Below the pieces are notes generated by a model. The model did not search any database. It saw only the letters and a program-made list of their open reading frames with translations, and was not told where the DNA came from. The translations under genes were made by a program, and so were the position numbers. A stretch of DNA of 64,000 nucleotides from assembly GCA_017163975.1 (NCBI GenBank), contig JAFFSR010000136.1, positions 7,251,501-7,315,500 on the forward strand, given 5' to 3'. The stretch's first letter is position 1; every line of letters begins with the position of its first letter. This DNA comes from Anastatus disparis. Lineage: Eukaryota > Arthropoda > Insecta > Hymenoptera > Eupelmidae. Shown piece after piece: positions 1 through 13,315 of the stretch.

Positions 1-1995
1 AAAGTTTTATAAATTTGTTTTTTGTAATGTATAAAGTTACTTGCAAAATTTAAGAATATTACAAAATAAAAGTATAGATATGGAAAATTGCTTTCATGAT
101 ATAAATTATAATTTAAAGTTTTTTTACATTTTTCTATTAAATAAATGAAAAATTATTTATCGAAAGGTTATTTTATCATATTCTAATATTTTGATACAGA
201 AATAGTTACTAGAATTTTACTCATCTTAATTTTAACAATAAAATTCAAATCTTATTTCAAAAGTATCGCTTTAACTTTATTGAGATAATTACATATAAAA
301 CTAAACAACACTTTAACAATTTAACAAGTTAATTTAAAACTTAAATTTTAGCCAACAACAAGAATCAGATGATCGGCCTTTATGCTCCCTTGTGAAAATT
401 GTTTCTTTCTTTTAACACGAAGCCGCTGATCTTTGTTATGTACAAGTAAAACCCAGCTTTGAAATTCCTTGTTTGTATTCCTGAGGTGGGCAAACGTTGA
501 ACTTGTCGCGTTCTTTTGATGTCTCGTTGCTGACGTGCTAGAATGAGATTCTCTCTTTCTTCTTTTTTCCTCTTTTTTTTTTACTTTCGTTTTATTCTCT
601 TTTATACACTTTTACTTAAGTTTCGTCTGTGTGCGTTTAAAGTCCGATCTGAATGCGTCCTTCGTATTTGGCCAAAAGCAACCCTCGCTCAGCTTTTTCT
701 TCCCTTTACTCTTCATTTTCCTTTATGTAAACTTTTCTTTTCTTCCTTTTTTTTTACTTTATTCTTTTTGTTTATCTTTCGTTTTACTATTTTTTTTCCT
801 ACGGACTTTATTTCGAATGCTAGTTTTAAAGTTGATTTTGTCCTTGTGCTTTTACTAAAGTAGTTTTATGCTATTGCTTGTTTCCTTATCTTGTAAAATG
901 TATTGTTAAATTTGAAAAATTAAATGAATTTTTATTAGGATAATACTATACTCCTGAATTAATAAACAACATTTGAATTTACAGTTTAAACCAATTAAAA
1001 GAAATATGTTTTACGAATATCTCTTTTACTATTTTGCATTTTGTCTATCTTTACAAAAATACATCTCTTTAATCAACATAAAAATTCTTTCTTATTCATT
1101 TTTTTTTCAATTAATAAAAAAAAAAAAATTGGAACGAATAGAATATTATTGAATTTCTACGACGTAAACGAACTAAATTTTTAAGTCTTTTTTAAGTGAA
1201 TGGTGCAACACAAAAGTCCAAAATAACTTTTTATAATAAACATTAAAGATAAGCTCAGATGGTCATTAAGATATAGCACAGATTAAAACCCTGTTATAAA
1301 AAAACTAAGAAAACTTATCTTACTTTAATATGTTTTGATCTCTCTTAATGTCAACATTCTTTAATTATTATTTCAATTAAAGATTTCGTGCTATTTAACA
1401 AGATTAATTCTATAATTAAAATGATAATTTGTACGTTAATTTTTATTAGCTCATGAAACATATGTATCATATTAATGTGCTCATAATTATTAACACAATA
1501 AATTTTGATTATTGTTCATAAAAAATTGATAACAATTTAATTCTTTATCTATACGATTTTCTTTATACATCAAACACTTCTCTTTCAATCCTCATTACAA
1601 GAAAAGACGTTTTTATACTACAGCTATCCAGTTTGTTGAATAAATTTAACTTCGCTGCATTCCTTGAGTATTCCACGAGAAATGCAAATATCTGAGAAGA
1701 CAGGACTTTATTTATGCACTCTCATTGACGACGAAGTACTTAATTGTTTCCATTCGATGAGAAACAGTTCGTTTCCTTAACACGATTCGCCACTGTTGAC
1801 AACTGAGGAATTTTTTTAAACTTTCTTCTTCCTATTATCGAATAGTTAGCTAATTTTTATAGAAATCTATCTTTGTATTTGCTTCTGTTAACTATTGTTA
1901 AATATCATTATTTTATATTAACCAAATGGAAAAAATAAAAAAAAAAATAGATTTTTTGTTTTTTTGCAAAACAAAAGGTAAATTTACAATCGTAT

Positions 1996-2093
1996 CCTTG
2001 GTAGAAAATTTGTCTAGTTTTATCGTGGCCTCGATTATTTAACATAGAAAACTAGACAGATCTAGACAGATCTAGAGTAAATTTCTACCAGGG
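1996..2093. repeat. Short inverted repeat with CCTTGGTAGAAA end
   Basis: The left end CCTTGGTAGAAA and right end TTTCTACCAGGG are inverted. Inner arms also pair (TTGTCTAGTTTT with AAAACTAGACA), and a TCTAGACAGA motif is doubled on the right. The termini match the larger elements at 28220-29055, 32311-33073 and 39000, so this looks like a miniature member of that family. Confidence 0.65.
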
Positions 2094-2701
2094 ATATATT
2101 TAAATTTTAAATTAGGAAGAATTTTTGTATAGATTAATTTTATAGAAAAGCTATTTTTGTAAAACGCATTTTTATCATTAATAAGATTTAAGATAAATTT
2201 TTACATGAAGTAAGTTTGATAATTAAGCCATTGACATTAAAACTATGGAAAAAGTGAACAATTTTATTCAAATTACTTGGAAAATATGTTATGGTGTTTA
2301 AATAAGGCATTTCTGCCATTTTTTATTTTTTTTTAATTTTCTCGGCTGTTAATACATCAAAATTATTTTAGGCCCTTAGAATGAGATCGGAAGTCATATT
2401 TTACTTATCCTATTATAAAAGAATTGTGGGCGAAAGTTTGAAGTTTTTTAAAAAGTAAATTAAAAGCTTTCTGACTGATAATCCTCGTGTGTAAATTATA
2501 TAAATAAATTGTTAATAATAATTGTTGAAATTTCCATCTATCCTTATTTATAAATTATAGAAAGTTTTCATAAAATTCTATAATTTATTCTATTGTACTT
2601 TTATATATTCATTTTTATTTCTAATGTAAAATAAAAACAATGTTTATATCGTGAAAGCGTAAGAAGGTTATTGTTGTGGATGTAAAAACAAGAGTTCAAT
2701 C

Positions 2702-2744
<43 letters not shown>
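2702..2744. repeat. (AT)n microsatellite
   Basis: An almost uninterrupted AT dinucleotide run of about 43 bases. Confidence 0.9.
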
Positions 2745-2746
<2 letters not shown>

Positions 2747-3140
2747 ATGATTGATTTTTGTCATTTAATAATTCACCAATAAAAATGAGAGAACCAAAAA
2801 AATATACGATCATGTAACTTCGAAATGACAGTAATATTTGTCTACTGTACAATATGATACAATTATTAACCATTTTGTTTTGAAGGATATAAAATACTTT
2901 ATTTTAATTTCCATATTTCTGGTTGTTAAACGATCGGAAACACTAATTTAAATTTTTAAAACCAAAAGCAATCTATTCTGCGCAAGGTGACTTTGAAATT
3001 AATGTTAGGTTTCATTTTTTAGTTTACAAATCATGCTTTTAATACACGAGATTTTTTAGATTTTTTAATTTTTCACCATTTTTTGATACTTAAAAAATGG
3101 TACCTTGATACATCAGCTTAAAACAAATTTATCGAAGAAG

Positions 3141-3332
3141 TTTCAGTGGCTCACTCGGTAAAGTGATGGATTCGTAATCTTGAGGTCTCGAGTTCAAATT
3201 TTGCTCTCAACCGATCGATACAAGCACTACTGTGTATACGTTACATGTGCTTTGTTCACAAGCATACTGAAAATCTCTGTCGCCAATTAGCATCGTAATG
3301 AGTGCATAAATACAGCGACGTTAAATTTTAAA
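3141..3332 (+). mobile_element. tRNA-derived SINE, family A, copy 1
   Basis: A pol III box A-like stretch (GTGGCTCACTCGGTAAAG) is followed by a box B-like stretch (GAGTTCAAATT). A body of about 120 bp follows and ends in AAATACAGCGACGTTAAA. The same body and 3' end recur at 4290, 11961 and, inverted, 18574. Head plus conserved tail in four copies identifies a SINE and not a tRNA gene. The anticodon region here reads TTCGTAA. Confidence 0.8.
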
Positions 3333-4289
3333 AAACTAATACGAAATCCGCATGCTAAGTCTGAAATTTGACTTTTTTTACCCTGACAGCTTTATAATTT
3401 TTGTGACGATGTCTGCCAAATATTCTATAACCTTTACTTCATCCCAAGAGTATTGATCAACAAGGTTTTTTTAAACGTTCTTTATTGTAATTTTTATTAA
3501 CATATTTTCTCTGTACATGTATAATAATAAATTATTAAATTTTTTTTGTAATAATTATTTAAAGTATAAAAATAATATCATTTGAACAATTCTGAATACT
3601 TGAGACTAATGACCAATGATGCTAAATACTGACATTATAGTTTTCCAAATTTTTTATTTTTTATCCAAAAGTTTAAAAATTATCTCTATGTTATAACCTT
3701 CCATATTAACTAACGAAAAACATGACAGAGAAATTTCAAGATATTTCTGAATAAAAATACAATATTCGAAAAACTGTCATAGAAACTGCGACAGTAACAT
3801 CATATTAAATGGCTACTAGCAGGCAATTATTTAAGATATTGCTAATTTTTATTACTTTTTATTAAATTGTTGTTATTGTATCGTATGGCTGTAAAATTAT
3901 TGAATGTTGAAGTAATTTAAACGAAATCTACGAATGGGAGATTTAACATCCTTTTAATGATTATTGAAATTCTCAATCAATTCGATTAAATTGATTTAAA
4001 GTATCATGAGCATTTTTTTTGTATAAATATCTTGCCTCTTTAACAAATTCTATGGATGTCTAAATAAAGGAAACATAAAATACCAATATTACAGTATTGT
4101 AAACATTTTATTCTTAATTCAAAATTATTAAAAATATCTCTATATTACATCCTTCCATTTTAACTAATAAAAAACACAATATAAAAATATTTCGAAAAAT
4201 TTTTAATAAAAATGAAAAATTTGGGAAACTACATTTTTGGTAACAATGTGATCATACACCCTATTACATTACTTTAAAACAAATTTATC

Positions 4290-4632
4290 AAAGAGGTCTT
4301 GAATCTTGAGGTCCCAAGTTTGAATTTCAGTCTCGGTCGGTTGATACAAGCACCACTGTACGCTTAGAAATATTAATGGACAAAGTTAGTTGAAAACGGT
4401 CTACAGACAGAAATATCTGCCACTTTGACAGACAAAATGTCTTTGAAGGATTTAACATGAATGATTAATCGACACATTTGTGTCTGTTTATTTAACAGAC
4501 GATTCTGTAACAGACAAAAAAGGTAACAAACTACACAAATGTTTTCAATTGTATTTTGTATACAAATTAACTGAAAACCTTCGCTGCTAATTAGCATCTC
4601 AATGATAGCCCAAATACAGCGACGTTAAATAA
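4290..4632 (+). mobile_element. SINE family A, copy 2, interrupted
   Basis: Matches the anticodon-arm to box B part and the 3' tail (CAAATACAGCGACGTTAAAT) of copy 1. The left part of the tRNA-like head is missing, and about 200 bp of unrelated sequence (roughly 4372-4575), rich in ACAGACA motifs, separates head from tail. The preceding flank resembles that of copy 1. Confidence 0.65.
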
Positions 4633-4992
4633 AATTAAAGAAAACATAAATTGTACACGACACATACGGAAATGGTGAGTTAAAAAAAGTTAAACTTATC
4701 TATATAAAAATTTTTTTAATAAAAATATAATTTTATGGTATTACAAAGAAGCGTTGAATAAATGAAAATTGTTATTAATTATTAAATAGCCCAAAATTTA
4801 AATATATTTAAATTGAGAAATGAATCGTTTAATATGACACCATTTAAGTAGTGCAATCAAAGAGCAATTAATAAACAATGGATAAAAGCTACATGAAATA
4901 TTCAATGCGACACGCTAATGATAATAAATTTAAAATGTTTTTAATGTGATTGTTCTTTCGTAAGCTGACATATTAAAAGAATGATGCTCGAA

Positions 4993-5041
4993 TATATAAA
5001 TACCTAATGTAACACTGAAAAAAGTAGATTTTAATTCAGTG
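4993..5041 (+). promoter_or_regulatory. Candidate core promoter of the seven-cysteine peptide gene
   Basis: TATATAAATA lies at 4993-5002, and an arthropod initiator-like TCAGT is at 5036-5040, 39 bases before the start codon. The TATA-to-TCAGT distance is about 45 bases, longer than the usual ~30, so the true start may lie nearer 5025. A 29 bp segment, 5013-5041, begins CACTGAA and ends TTCAGTG, an inverted pair overlapping the initiator. Confidence 0.4.
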
Positions 5042-5078
5042 TATTTGAAGCATTCACGTGAACTATTTTAAAATCAAT

Positions 5079-6362
5079 ATGAAATACTTTTTGATTTTTG
5101 TTTTGTTTATTTTTACCATCGCTACTCAACGTAAGTCAATTCTATAAATTTGTATCTTTTTTTCTTCAGTTTATAAATTATTTTAAATATTTTGATTTTT
5201 AATTTTTTTTAAATAAATAATATTTAAAAATTTTTTTTTAAGGACAGAGAAAACTAATAATTCTTGAATTATTATATACGTATTAATAATTAGTAATTAA
5301 TAATGTAATCTGTATGCCTGTTAAAATTTAAAACAATCGAGTAGTTTGCAATAATTTACTAAATTAATTCATAATACGTGTAACACATATACGTACAGAC
5401 ATCCTATGTGAATTGCTTTTTAACTTTTCGAACTAAAATATATACAAATAAATTAAAAAATAGAAAATAATAGAAAATATTTATAAAATGTTAAATTAAT
5501 TTCAAAAGTCATAAAAGCATAAGATTACATCAATATTCACTTAAATGAATATAAAATTTACATTTTTAATAATATCATTTTTTGAAGATGTTAAAAAATT
5601 TATAAATGTATTTAAATAAGGTATAGAATATTTCAAAACATTATCGAACAAATTTGTAATGAAAATCACATTTAAAATGATTCAATTATATTTAAATTAT
5701 TAACATTTAAAGCTTCACATTATCAAAAGCTAACAGAAAAAATATTTGCAATTTTTTTTTAAATTACTAAAATACTTTTATTTATTAAAAGCAATTTTAC
5801 TGCGTGACAATGTGACAAGTAAATTCATAGAACAGTTTTTAAGAAAAAATTAACAATTTCTAATTATTATCAAGTTTGATTTATTTAATCTAAATGAAAA
5901 TTGAATGATATAGAAAATCAAAGTATTTGCACAACCACAGACAAGTGTTATATGATCGGGTGGAGATTGTAACTATTATAATTTTTTCGATATTAGTATA
6001 CATATAACTATGCTTTATTCAACCCGGAGCAAATATTTCAATGAGTAAAAAAAATTTTCTTTCTCGACTTTTGGCTGGTTTATACGCTATTAAATCTTCT
6101 TGGAATTAAAAATTGAAATATTTTGTAAATTTTCAGTAGATTTATAATATTTCATTATAATCTTTTCACAGAATGCTCTGCTATAGTGCCTTGGCTTTGT
6201 AGAACTAATATGGAACACTGTAATAGAGTATGTCAAGGTTATGTTGCAACCTGCGAAAACGGTTACTTTTTTGAATTAGCACCAAGATGCGCATGCGATC
6301 TCGTTGCTGCCTTGAAAGACCCAGATATTCTTGCTGAATTATATGCTCATTATGAAGAATAA
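5079..6362 (+). CDS. Secreted seven-cysteine peptide precursor (CS-alpha-beta-like), two exons
   Basis: Exon 1 is 5079-5130 and exon 2 is 6172-6362, with a 1041 bp intron (donor GTAAGT, acceptor TTTTCACAG). The split codon joins in frame to give 80 residues. Residues 1-17 form a strongly hydrophobic signal peptide starting MKYFLIFVLF. The mature part has seven cysteines with spacing C-x7-C-x6-C-x3-C-x6-C-x11-C-x-C. The CxxxC followed by CxC order is the hallmark of CS-alpha-beta peptides (insect defensins, arthropod toxins), but the inner spacings are atypical and there is an extra N-terminal cysteine. The last ~21 residues have no cysteine and end in an acidic tail (HYEE). A TATA box precedes the gene and AATAAA follows it 96 bases after the stop. 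The gene structure is seen directly. The fold is inferred, and whether it acts as an immune, venom or other secreted peptide is unknown. Confidence 0.75.
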
Positions 6363-6457
6363 CTAAATGTTATTAAAATGTAAAAAAATACTTGTAAATA
6401 TAAAAACCATGTTTTTTTATATTCAAGTGTTAACCGTAATAATATGATATTTTTTTC

Positions 6458-6463
6458 AATAAA
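6458..6463 (+). terminator. Polyadenylation signal of the seven-cysteine peptide gene
   Basis: AATAAA lies 96 bases downstream of the TAA stop in a T-rich 3' region. Confidence 0.55.
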
Positions 6464-7141
6464 TTTCAATTATCAATGATTTAAAGCAAAAAAATATTTA
6501 TTTTATTCAAAAGATTCCTATAGAAAAACCAAAATAATATCGATTCATTTTGTTTTATTTAATATTATTGGCGCTGATAATGTTTAAAATCTATTTTATA
6601 GCACTGTGGGACCTAAATCCGCACTTAGGTAACACTTTTCTGTTACCTAGGTGGCACTTTTTTACACGGTACAATAATGAATTTACTTAGGTAACGTACG
6701 TATATAATAAGAAATAATTTTATATGTAAATTATTTTTTAAAGTATTTTCATAAATAATAATAAGCTGTAGTATGTTGAAACTCTTTTACATTAACATTC
6801 TTCAAATCAATTCATAACAATTATAAGCAAGTAAGATACGAGTAAAACTAAAATTGATAGTAGCGTAACATGTAAAGCGAAGAGGTATAGTCACTTCAGC
6901 GTTGTATAATAAAATGCTACGGGGAACCCCCTATTACTACACACGATTGCTATTGCTATACTAAACATGTTACCTCCTCACCGCTCCTACGACGCTAATT
7001 CATTCGTGAAACAAAATTTCAATTAATGACTTTATAGAAGATGATTTCAACAAACAATTTCACATAATATCAATAATATTGATAAAAATTAATTATTATT
7101 ACACATTTTGAGTATATTTTTGAAATTATATTCTTTTTTTT

Positions 7142-7313
7142 CTTTTTCGATCTATTATTCATGGAGTGTTTAGTTTTAGTTTATTTATAGTTTTCTTTTC
7201 TTTTTTTCGATTTATCATTCACAGGATGCGTAGTGTTTGTTTTTTTATAGTTTTCGCTTTTATTTTTTGAATTATAATTCGTGGAGTGCATAGTTTTTGT
7301 TTATTACTGATTT
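7142..7313. repeat. Three diverged ~60 bp tandem units
   Basis: Units start near 7142, 7202 and 7263. Each contains an ATTC-x-TGGAGTG / GTAGTTTTTGTTTAT-like core. A related unit recurs inverted at 35440-35512 and a diverged one at about 13220. In each case it sits beside an AATAGTA-ended hairpin, so it belongs to the same composite element. Confidence 0.6.
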
Positions 7314-7361
7314 TGAAGAGCACAGATATAATTTGGCGGATTTATGTCCCACGTGCTACAA

Positions 7362-7495
7362 AATAGTATACGATACTCGTGACCTTAGTGGAACTTTATT
7401 ACACGGCACTACGTTATCGCCCTCGCTGCGCTCGGGCGATAACTCCGGCCGTGTAATAAAGTGCCACTTAGGTCACTTGTATCGTAATGTACTAT
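7362..7495. repeat. GC-tipped hairpin element with AATAGTAT ends
   Basis: An inverted repeat starts AATAGTATACGATAC and closes with ATCGTAATGTACTAT. Arms carry GTGACCTTAGTGG and CCACTTAGGTCAC plus TTATTACACGGC and GCCGTGTAATAAA. The tip is a G+C-rich stem around CGCCCTCGCTGCGCTCGGGCG. It is the type member of a family found at 13316, 26806, 35297, 38369, 44012, 45059 and 46476. Confidence 0.8.
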
Positions 7496-7539
7496 GTTGA
7501 AATTCGCATGTATTTTAAATACTTAAATATATTTATCAT

Positions 7540-7631
7540 TTACATATTGATAAGAAAGTTATGTGATTTACACATACACGCGTATTTACATATTTGATAA
7601 GAAAGTTATGTGATTTACACATACACGCGTA
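7540..7631. repeat. ~46 bp tandem duplication
   Basis: The unit containing GATAAGAAAGTTATGTGATT and ACACATACACGCGTA occurs twice head to tail with one added T. A third partial unit (ACACATATGTGATTT) follows. Confidence 0.85.
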
Positions 7632-7639
7632 CACATATG

Positions 7640-10600
7640 TGATTTAATTCCTACTGTATCAAAACCTAGTTTTATGATGTTTTGAAATTTATGTATCTAT
7701 CGTACCAAAATTTAATTTTAAATTAACAAATCAAAGGTTTAATTAATTTATAAACAATATAGTATCAACGAATAAGCTTGTTATTTTATAACTGAAAAAT
7801 GAAACATTTTTTAAATGGACAAACTTGTCGCTTCTAATGTACAGTTTTAGTGTACAAAAAAAGTTTCTAATGAAACTATTACCACAAGCTTCTTGTTTTT
7901 CCCTTCTGGAGTGACAAATGCGAAGTGTAGTCGACAAAACCGCGATGCATTATCAGTCTTTTTCCACATGTGCAATTTTCGCTCTTTCTCTCTGCAAAAT
8001 CCAAAAGAATATCAGCAACACTCAAAAACTTCTCGTAATAGTATCTCAGCACCGCTTTTATCCATATGCTTTTCTTTTTTTCTTTATTCCTTACATACAC
8101 ATGGACATTCTAGTAGTAGCTCGCACTCAATTTCAGAGCACTTTCCAGCCGACCCTTTCAAAATACACGCCATAGAAATAAAAATAACACGCGCACATGG
8201 GCGTACTGAGTGGCGCACAAGCCTTGGCATAAGGAAGACGAATTGAGTGTTCGGACTAGAATATCGTTTGTCCTTTTGCGATTCCATTGTTGTTCGCGAT
8301 TTTAGGAGAAGAGATACCCACTGATGCTTTTTTCCCTTTTTTTCTCTGTTCGAGTAAAAAGCTTGTATTTTTTGGGTTTTGTTGAAGATAAAAGTACCTT
8401 TTTTATTTTTCGGAAAAAAAATTGGTTTACAAGATGATGACCAGGAAAATTAATCATGTAAAAAAGTTTGGAAAAAAAATAAAACTTGTTTAAAACATAA
8501 GTATTTTTTATAGTTTAATTTTAACAAAAATAATAGCAAAAATTATCAGAAAAATAAAATTCTTAGCAAATAAACTAAATGAAAATAATAGAAACATTAT
8601 ACATACATTAAAAGATAATTTGCATGAATCCCTACGTAAACAGTGCACGCAGCGTGTCAAAGACAGTCCTAAATCTTAATAAATTAGCCATGTAACTTTC
8701 TATTCCATTACATTACACTTAAACTTATTGTAGTCGTTGAGTATGCAAAGATGAGGGCACGTGCGTCCGTAAGTATGCATCCTTTTTTTTCCAAAAAAAA
8801 TGTATTACAACAAAGAAATATGTAGTAGGGTGGCTTCCCACCGCGTTAACCATTATTCCAAACCATAAAGCGATTTGCTCAATGTTAAAGAACGATCTGA
8901 ATATATTCTTTATCTATTTATCATCTGTCGGCGTTGTATAAGTTAAAGATTTAAGCGTGTGAAATAGTTGAATAAATTAACTGTAAACATTGATAAATAT
9001 TATTAAATGTAATAATTGACATTGCAATGTTTGATTAGATGTTAGTCGAAAATTTAAGAATCTTAAAAAGACGAACTAGGAAATAGTTAAAATTTTACTT
9101 GACTAATTATTTTATTGATTGAAAGTTTTTAGCTATATTTAAAATAATATTACATCTGATTCTCAACTTTTTCTAGTTTGATTGCAATACTGAATTTAAT
9201 AAGTTTTAATTTTAATGATGATGAATGCAAAGAATTTTAATAGAATACTTTATTAATTTTCATCTTTCATTTAAATTATCTAAAGTGTTATTTCAATCCA
9301 ATTGGTTAACCACGCTATCATTATTTTTATAAACTGTATTAAAAGATAATATCAATTAGACATTGTGAATGCCGCATATTGATTCATCAGTTTTGTCACA
9401 TCGAGTTAAATCACAAAATTCCAAAAAAAAAAAACTATCATCTCATTTCGATCTTTCCACTATATGTATAAGATTTCTCTCTCTGTGTATATCTATGCTC
9501 GCTCGTGCGAATGCCTCGATTTCACGTGAAAGTAATCATAATATGTATGAGTTAGACTATACGGATTAAGCTAGAGAGCAAGAGAAAGAGAGAGAGAGGA
9601 GAAGAGAGGTGCCGAGTGATGGAGAGAGCCCAAAGAAAAAGAATAAATGAAAAAAAAGGTAACGTATGAAAGAAAGAGGGGAAGTGCAAACCGCGCCCAC
9701 AGAGAGCAGTTTTCTCATTGGAATTGCAACAAGCCGGTTTCTCGAGATGCTTCCAGGCTTTTATATACATTTTTCTTAGAAGCAAAGCCAAGCGGGCATA
9801 ATTCATTAGGCAAAAAAAAAAATCTACGCGTAATTACATTTTTTTTCGATTACGTTAAAGCATATTTCTCCGCGAAGAGACGTAGACGCCACTGGACGTT
9901 TTACTGGCTAAAGACGAGCTCTTTATACGAGCATAATATACCCTTGTAAATGTGTATGGATGTAAAGGGGAAGGAAAAAAAAGTTGCAAATCTGTATGTA
10001 ATGATAACTGCTTATTATATGAATTAAAATTTTATTTCTTGTTAATATTCTACCGATGATCGGAAAGGTAATGGAAAACATGAAAATTTTAATTAATAAA
10101 AGTATTAACGATTGTATAAATATCGATAAATGGTTGCATCCGTTCATTCAATTATGACAAATAAATTTAAAAAGTACATAGAATAATCAAGAGAGAAATA
10201 ATTAAAATGTCCGTATTTAAAAATATATAATTGAAGTATAATGGACATAAAGTTCGGTTTCTTTATTTGAAATGCAGTACATTGTATTTATAAATTTCTA
10301 TATACGAGGTCCAATTGTTTATGTTTTGTTTAATATATAAATAAAACATTTCTACTATTTTATAAATTTCGCTTTAAATTATCTTTAAATCATTTCTAAA
10401 TGAAAAGAAAAAAAAATGATAATATTTTAAAATTAATGTGCCTTTAGTCAGTATAAAAAGCGTTAAAATCATAAAATAGAAAAAAAAGTAGCGACATTAT
10501 TTAAAATAACACATTTCCTGCACGCTATTTTACCATTTCTCCTTGGTCTCGAGAAAATTTTCTATACAGGCTTTAGCGAAACGTATCTATATATACATAG

Positions 10601-11950
10601 AAGCTAAGAGCGAAAGAAAAGTGTGAGTATATGTACACATATAGAAGCGAGGAAAATTCGAAAAACGCATCTTGTCCCCCCATACATATGGAGCTTTCTT
10701 CCATGCTGGATTCACAGAGCTGTGCTGTTGGGCAAAGCGAATAATATCAAGAGTAGAGTGTATATATATACGCGGGTGTTATACGCGCGTATTTTTCCTT
10801 TGGCTCTGCTGAATTATTTTACGATTCATGTTTCGAATTGACTCACAAAATACAAAAGCGGAAGGAGAGAGAGAAAATGTTATTGTATCGGAGGGAGAAG
10901 GAGGAGGAAAGATCACCCAGTACCAGCTACGTTAGAAGATATACCTTCTGAGGTAAAACTCCGTGTTTTTTTGCGATGAACGTTCATAGGATTGTGATTT
11001 TATATTGATGTCTAATATGTCGGGTTTTTAATGTTGTCAAATGTTTTTTAGAATTTTAATCAGAAGCAAAATTGTATTTATACTTTAACATTTTTTTAAT
11101 TAACAAATAACGAGTAGGTACATTATTGAATAATTTAATAAAATGTGTATATTTTTATTAATAATTGTTATTGTTTCATAAATTGTATTATTAATTGTAA
11201 TCTCTTGAAATCACAATGCGATATCTGAAAAATAATTACATTTAAGTATTTAATAATTTAAAGAACTGCCGTTTTATACTTTTAATCTCATTATTATTTG
11301 CTGAAATATTTATTTTTATTGATTATATACAGCAATTGTCAATTTTATACTAAAAAAACTCACGTGACACTCGACTATTATTAAAAAAAAAAAAGTTAGA
11401 TATATTATTAGTTTTACGTCAAATTCTATGCTGTGTCGAAAGACAGTAAATTTATTGAGTTAAAATGTAGATTTGAAGAATTGTAACTAGAAATTTAGCA
11501 TATTTTTACCTAAATGGTTATTAATTTTGTAACTTTATTTTTTACTTTGCACGAATTTCAAAAATTAGGCGCGAATATCAATAAAAAGGGCTAATTGAAC
11601 TATAAAACTGACTATTTATAACATTTATACATTTTTGCTTGGGCCAGATCACCAGCAAAGTCATCGAAACATTGTGTTGCGTTTGTAATTTAATAAGGTT
11701 TTTTTCTAGTTCATAATAAATTTGATAACTGTTCAAGATGAGCAATTATTTCATTGTGAATAACAAGAAATATTGAAATAAAATGTTATTTTTCTTAAAA
11801 CTAAAATAATAGGTTTAGAATATTTGATATTTTACCTTGTATAGTAAATCTTATTTAATTTTTTTAAAATTATATAATTGAAAAGTCATGAAAAAGTTGA
11901 TAAATGGCGGTGTTAATATTCTTCTTAAAAATTATGTACTCCAAACAAAC
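7640..11950. other. Gene-free stretch
   Basis: A+T-rich DNA with CT/GA-rich islands (for example GA-rich 9575-9605) and scattered T runs. Short open frames on both strands (for example 7893-8246, 9647-9949) overlap one another on opposite strands, have no recognisable domain and look like chance frames. Intronic or regulatory DNA of a larger gene is possible but not shown. Confidence 0.5.
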
Positions 11951-11960
11951 CCGTTCAGTC

Positions 11961-12147
11961 AAGATCTTCAATGACTCACTCGGTCCAGTAATGGACTCGT
12001 AACTCAAGAGCCTGTGTTCGAATCCCGCTCTCGACCTATCAATACAAGTATTTGTTACATGTAATTTGTTCATAAATACACTGAAACGACCTGCATCGCT
12101 AATTAGAATCGTAATCATACCATAAATACAGTGACGTTAAAAAAAAT
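11961..12147 (+). mobile_element. SINE family A, copy 3
   Basis: tRNA-like head with a box A-like stretch (ATGACTCACTCGGTCCAG) and a good box B (GTGTTCGAATCCC). The common body follows and ends AAATACAGTGACGTTAAAA. It is about full length and on the same strand as copies 1 and 2. Confidence 0.8.
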
Positions 12148-13315
12148 TTCAGATAATAATTTTTTTGCATCAAAACTATCGGAATTTTTTTTTTATTTCA
12201 TTCAAAATAAACATGAAGTACATAAAAAAGAATTTATGTTTGTTATTTTCTTGGCGAATGCTTGGGTAAGATGGGCAAAAAATACTGTTGAAATGCAATA
12301 ATCTAGCTAATTTGACAGAGAGGAACGTCAAGAGGAAAAAGGTATATAATATATATGAAAGGGGAAGCAAAAGGTTGTTCCTTTTTTTTCTTCATTGAAG
12401 GGGCATAAACATTTAGGAATCCAATATCGAAAAGAAGAAAGAGTCGGAAGAACAAGAGACAAGACAGGCCAAGGGTGAAAGAGCTCAGTCGCGCGGAAGC
12501 TTTGCCTTTTGCCGGTAATTTGACTCCGGAATCCTCTATTTCAGAAAAGCTTTGGACGACGAGATAATGAGGATACTCTTTCTTAAGTAAAGAGAGACGT
12601 GCGATGATTACGTCAACGAATCGTTAAAAGTAGAGAGAGTATTCGAATTTCAAAGAACAATTCTCTTCGATTCTCTAATTTTGTTTTTTCTTTCTATATT
12701 CTGATAGCGCTTATATTTCGTTTTGATTTTGTTAGTTGGATCGATTGATCATTTATTTTTTTCTTCTTCAAATAGATAAGTACTAAATTCATAAAAAGTT
12801 ATTGATAGATATTTTGTGGGCTTATTGCAAGAGGTAAAGAAATTTTAATGTCTAATAAAATGTATGATGAATGAGTTTAATTTCATGCTTTTTTATGGAT
12901 TATTCTATAGTTAAAATTATAATTGACCGCTTAATTGATACAAAAAATGCAATTGCAAAAAAATTTTTATAACACTTCATAACATATTTTCGTACATACA
13001 TATTTCGTACATGCTTTTGCGATAAATAGACGATTAGGACACTGTCTTATATACTTTTTGAAATTTCTTTAATAATATTCGAAATATTTTACGTTACTTC
13101 TCTGATTTTTGTAGAATAATACTAACATAGTTGTCTACGTTAGGATAACATTGAAAATAAACAATAGTTAAAGAATATGCTAATACCTACTATAAAATTA
13201 TAGTTTTCGCTATTTTTTTGGATTAATCATGTATGGAGCGCAAAATATTTATTTTTTTATATATTTTTGAGAGTACGACATTAAGTTTTAGTGAATTTAT
13301 TGTACTCGTGCTATA

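Larger units (their letters stand above)
1..4985. other. A+T-rich gene-free stretch
   Basis: No convincing exon is seen. The stretch holds poly-A/T runs, an (AT)n tract, a small inverted repeat at 1996-2093 and two SINE copies. Segments near 3640-3790 and 4090-4230 are weakly similar, and both SINE copies are preceded by a similar 'aaaacaaatttatc' stretch. This suggests an old local duplication. Open frames at 543-863 and 631-858 are T-rich low-complexity frames and not credible genes. Confidence 0.6.

Noticed and set aside
543..863. T-rich open frames (also 16020-16229, 16471-16698, 17671-17853, 23070-23276)
   Set aside because: Phenylalanine- or leucine-rich frames produced by T runs; no domain, no splice context, overlapping frames on both strands.
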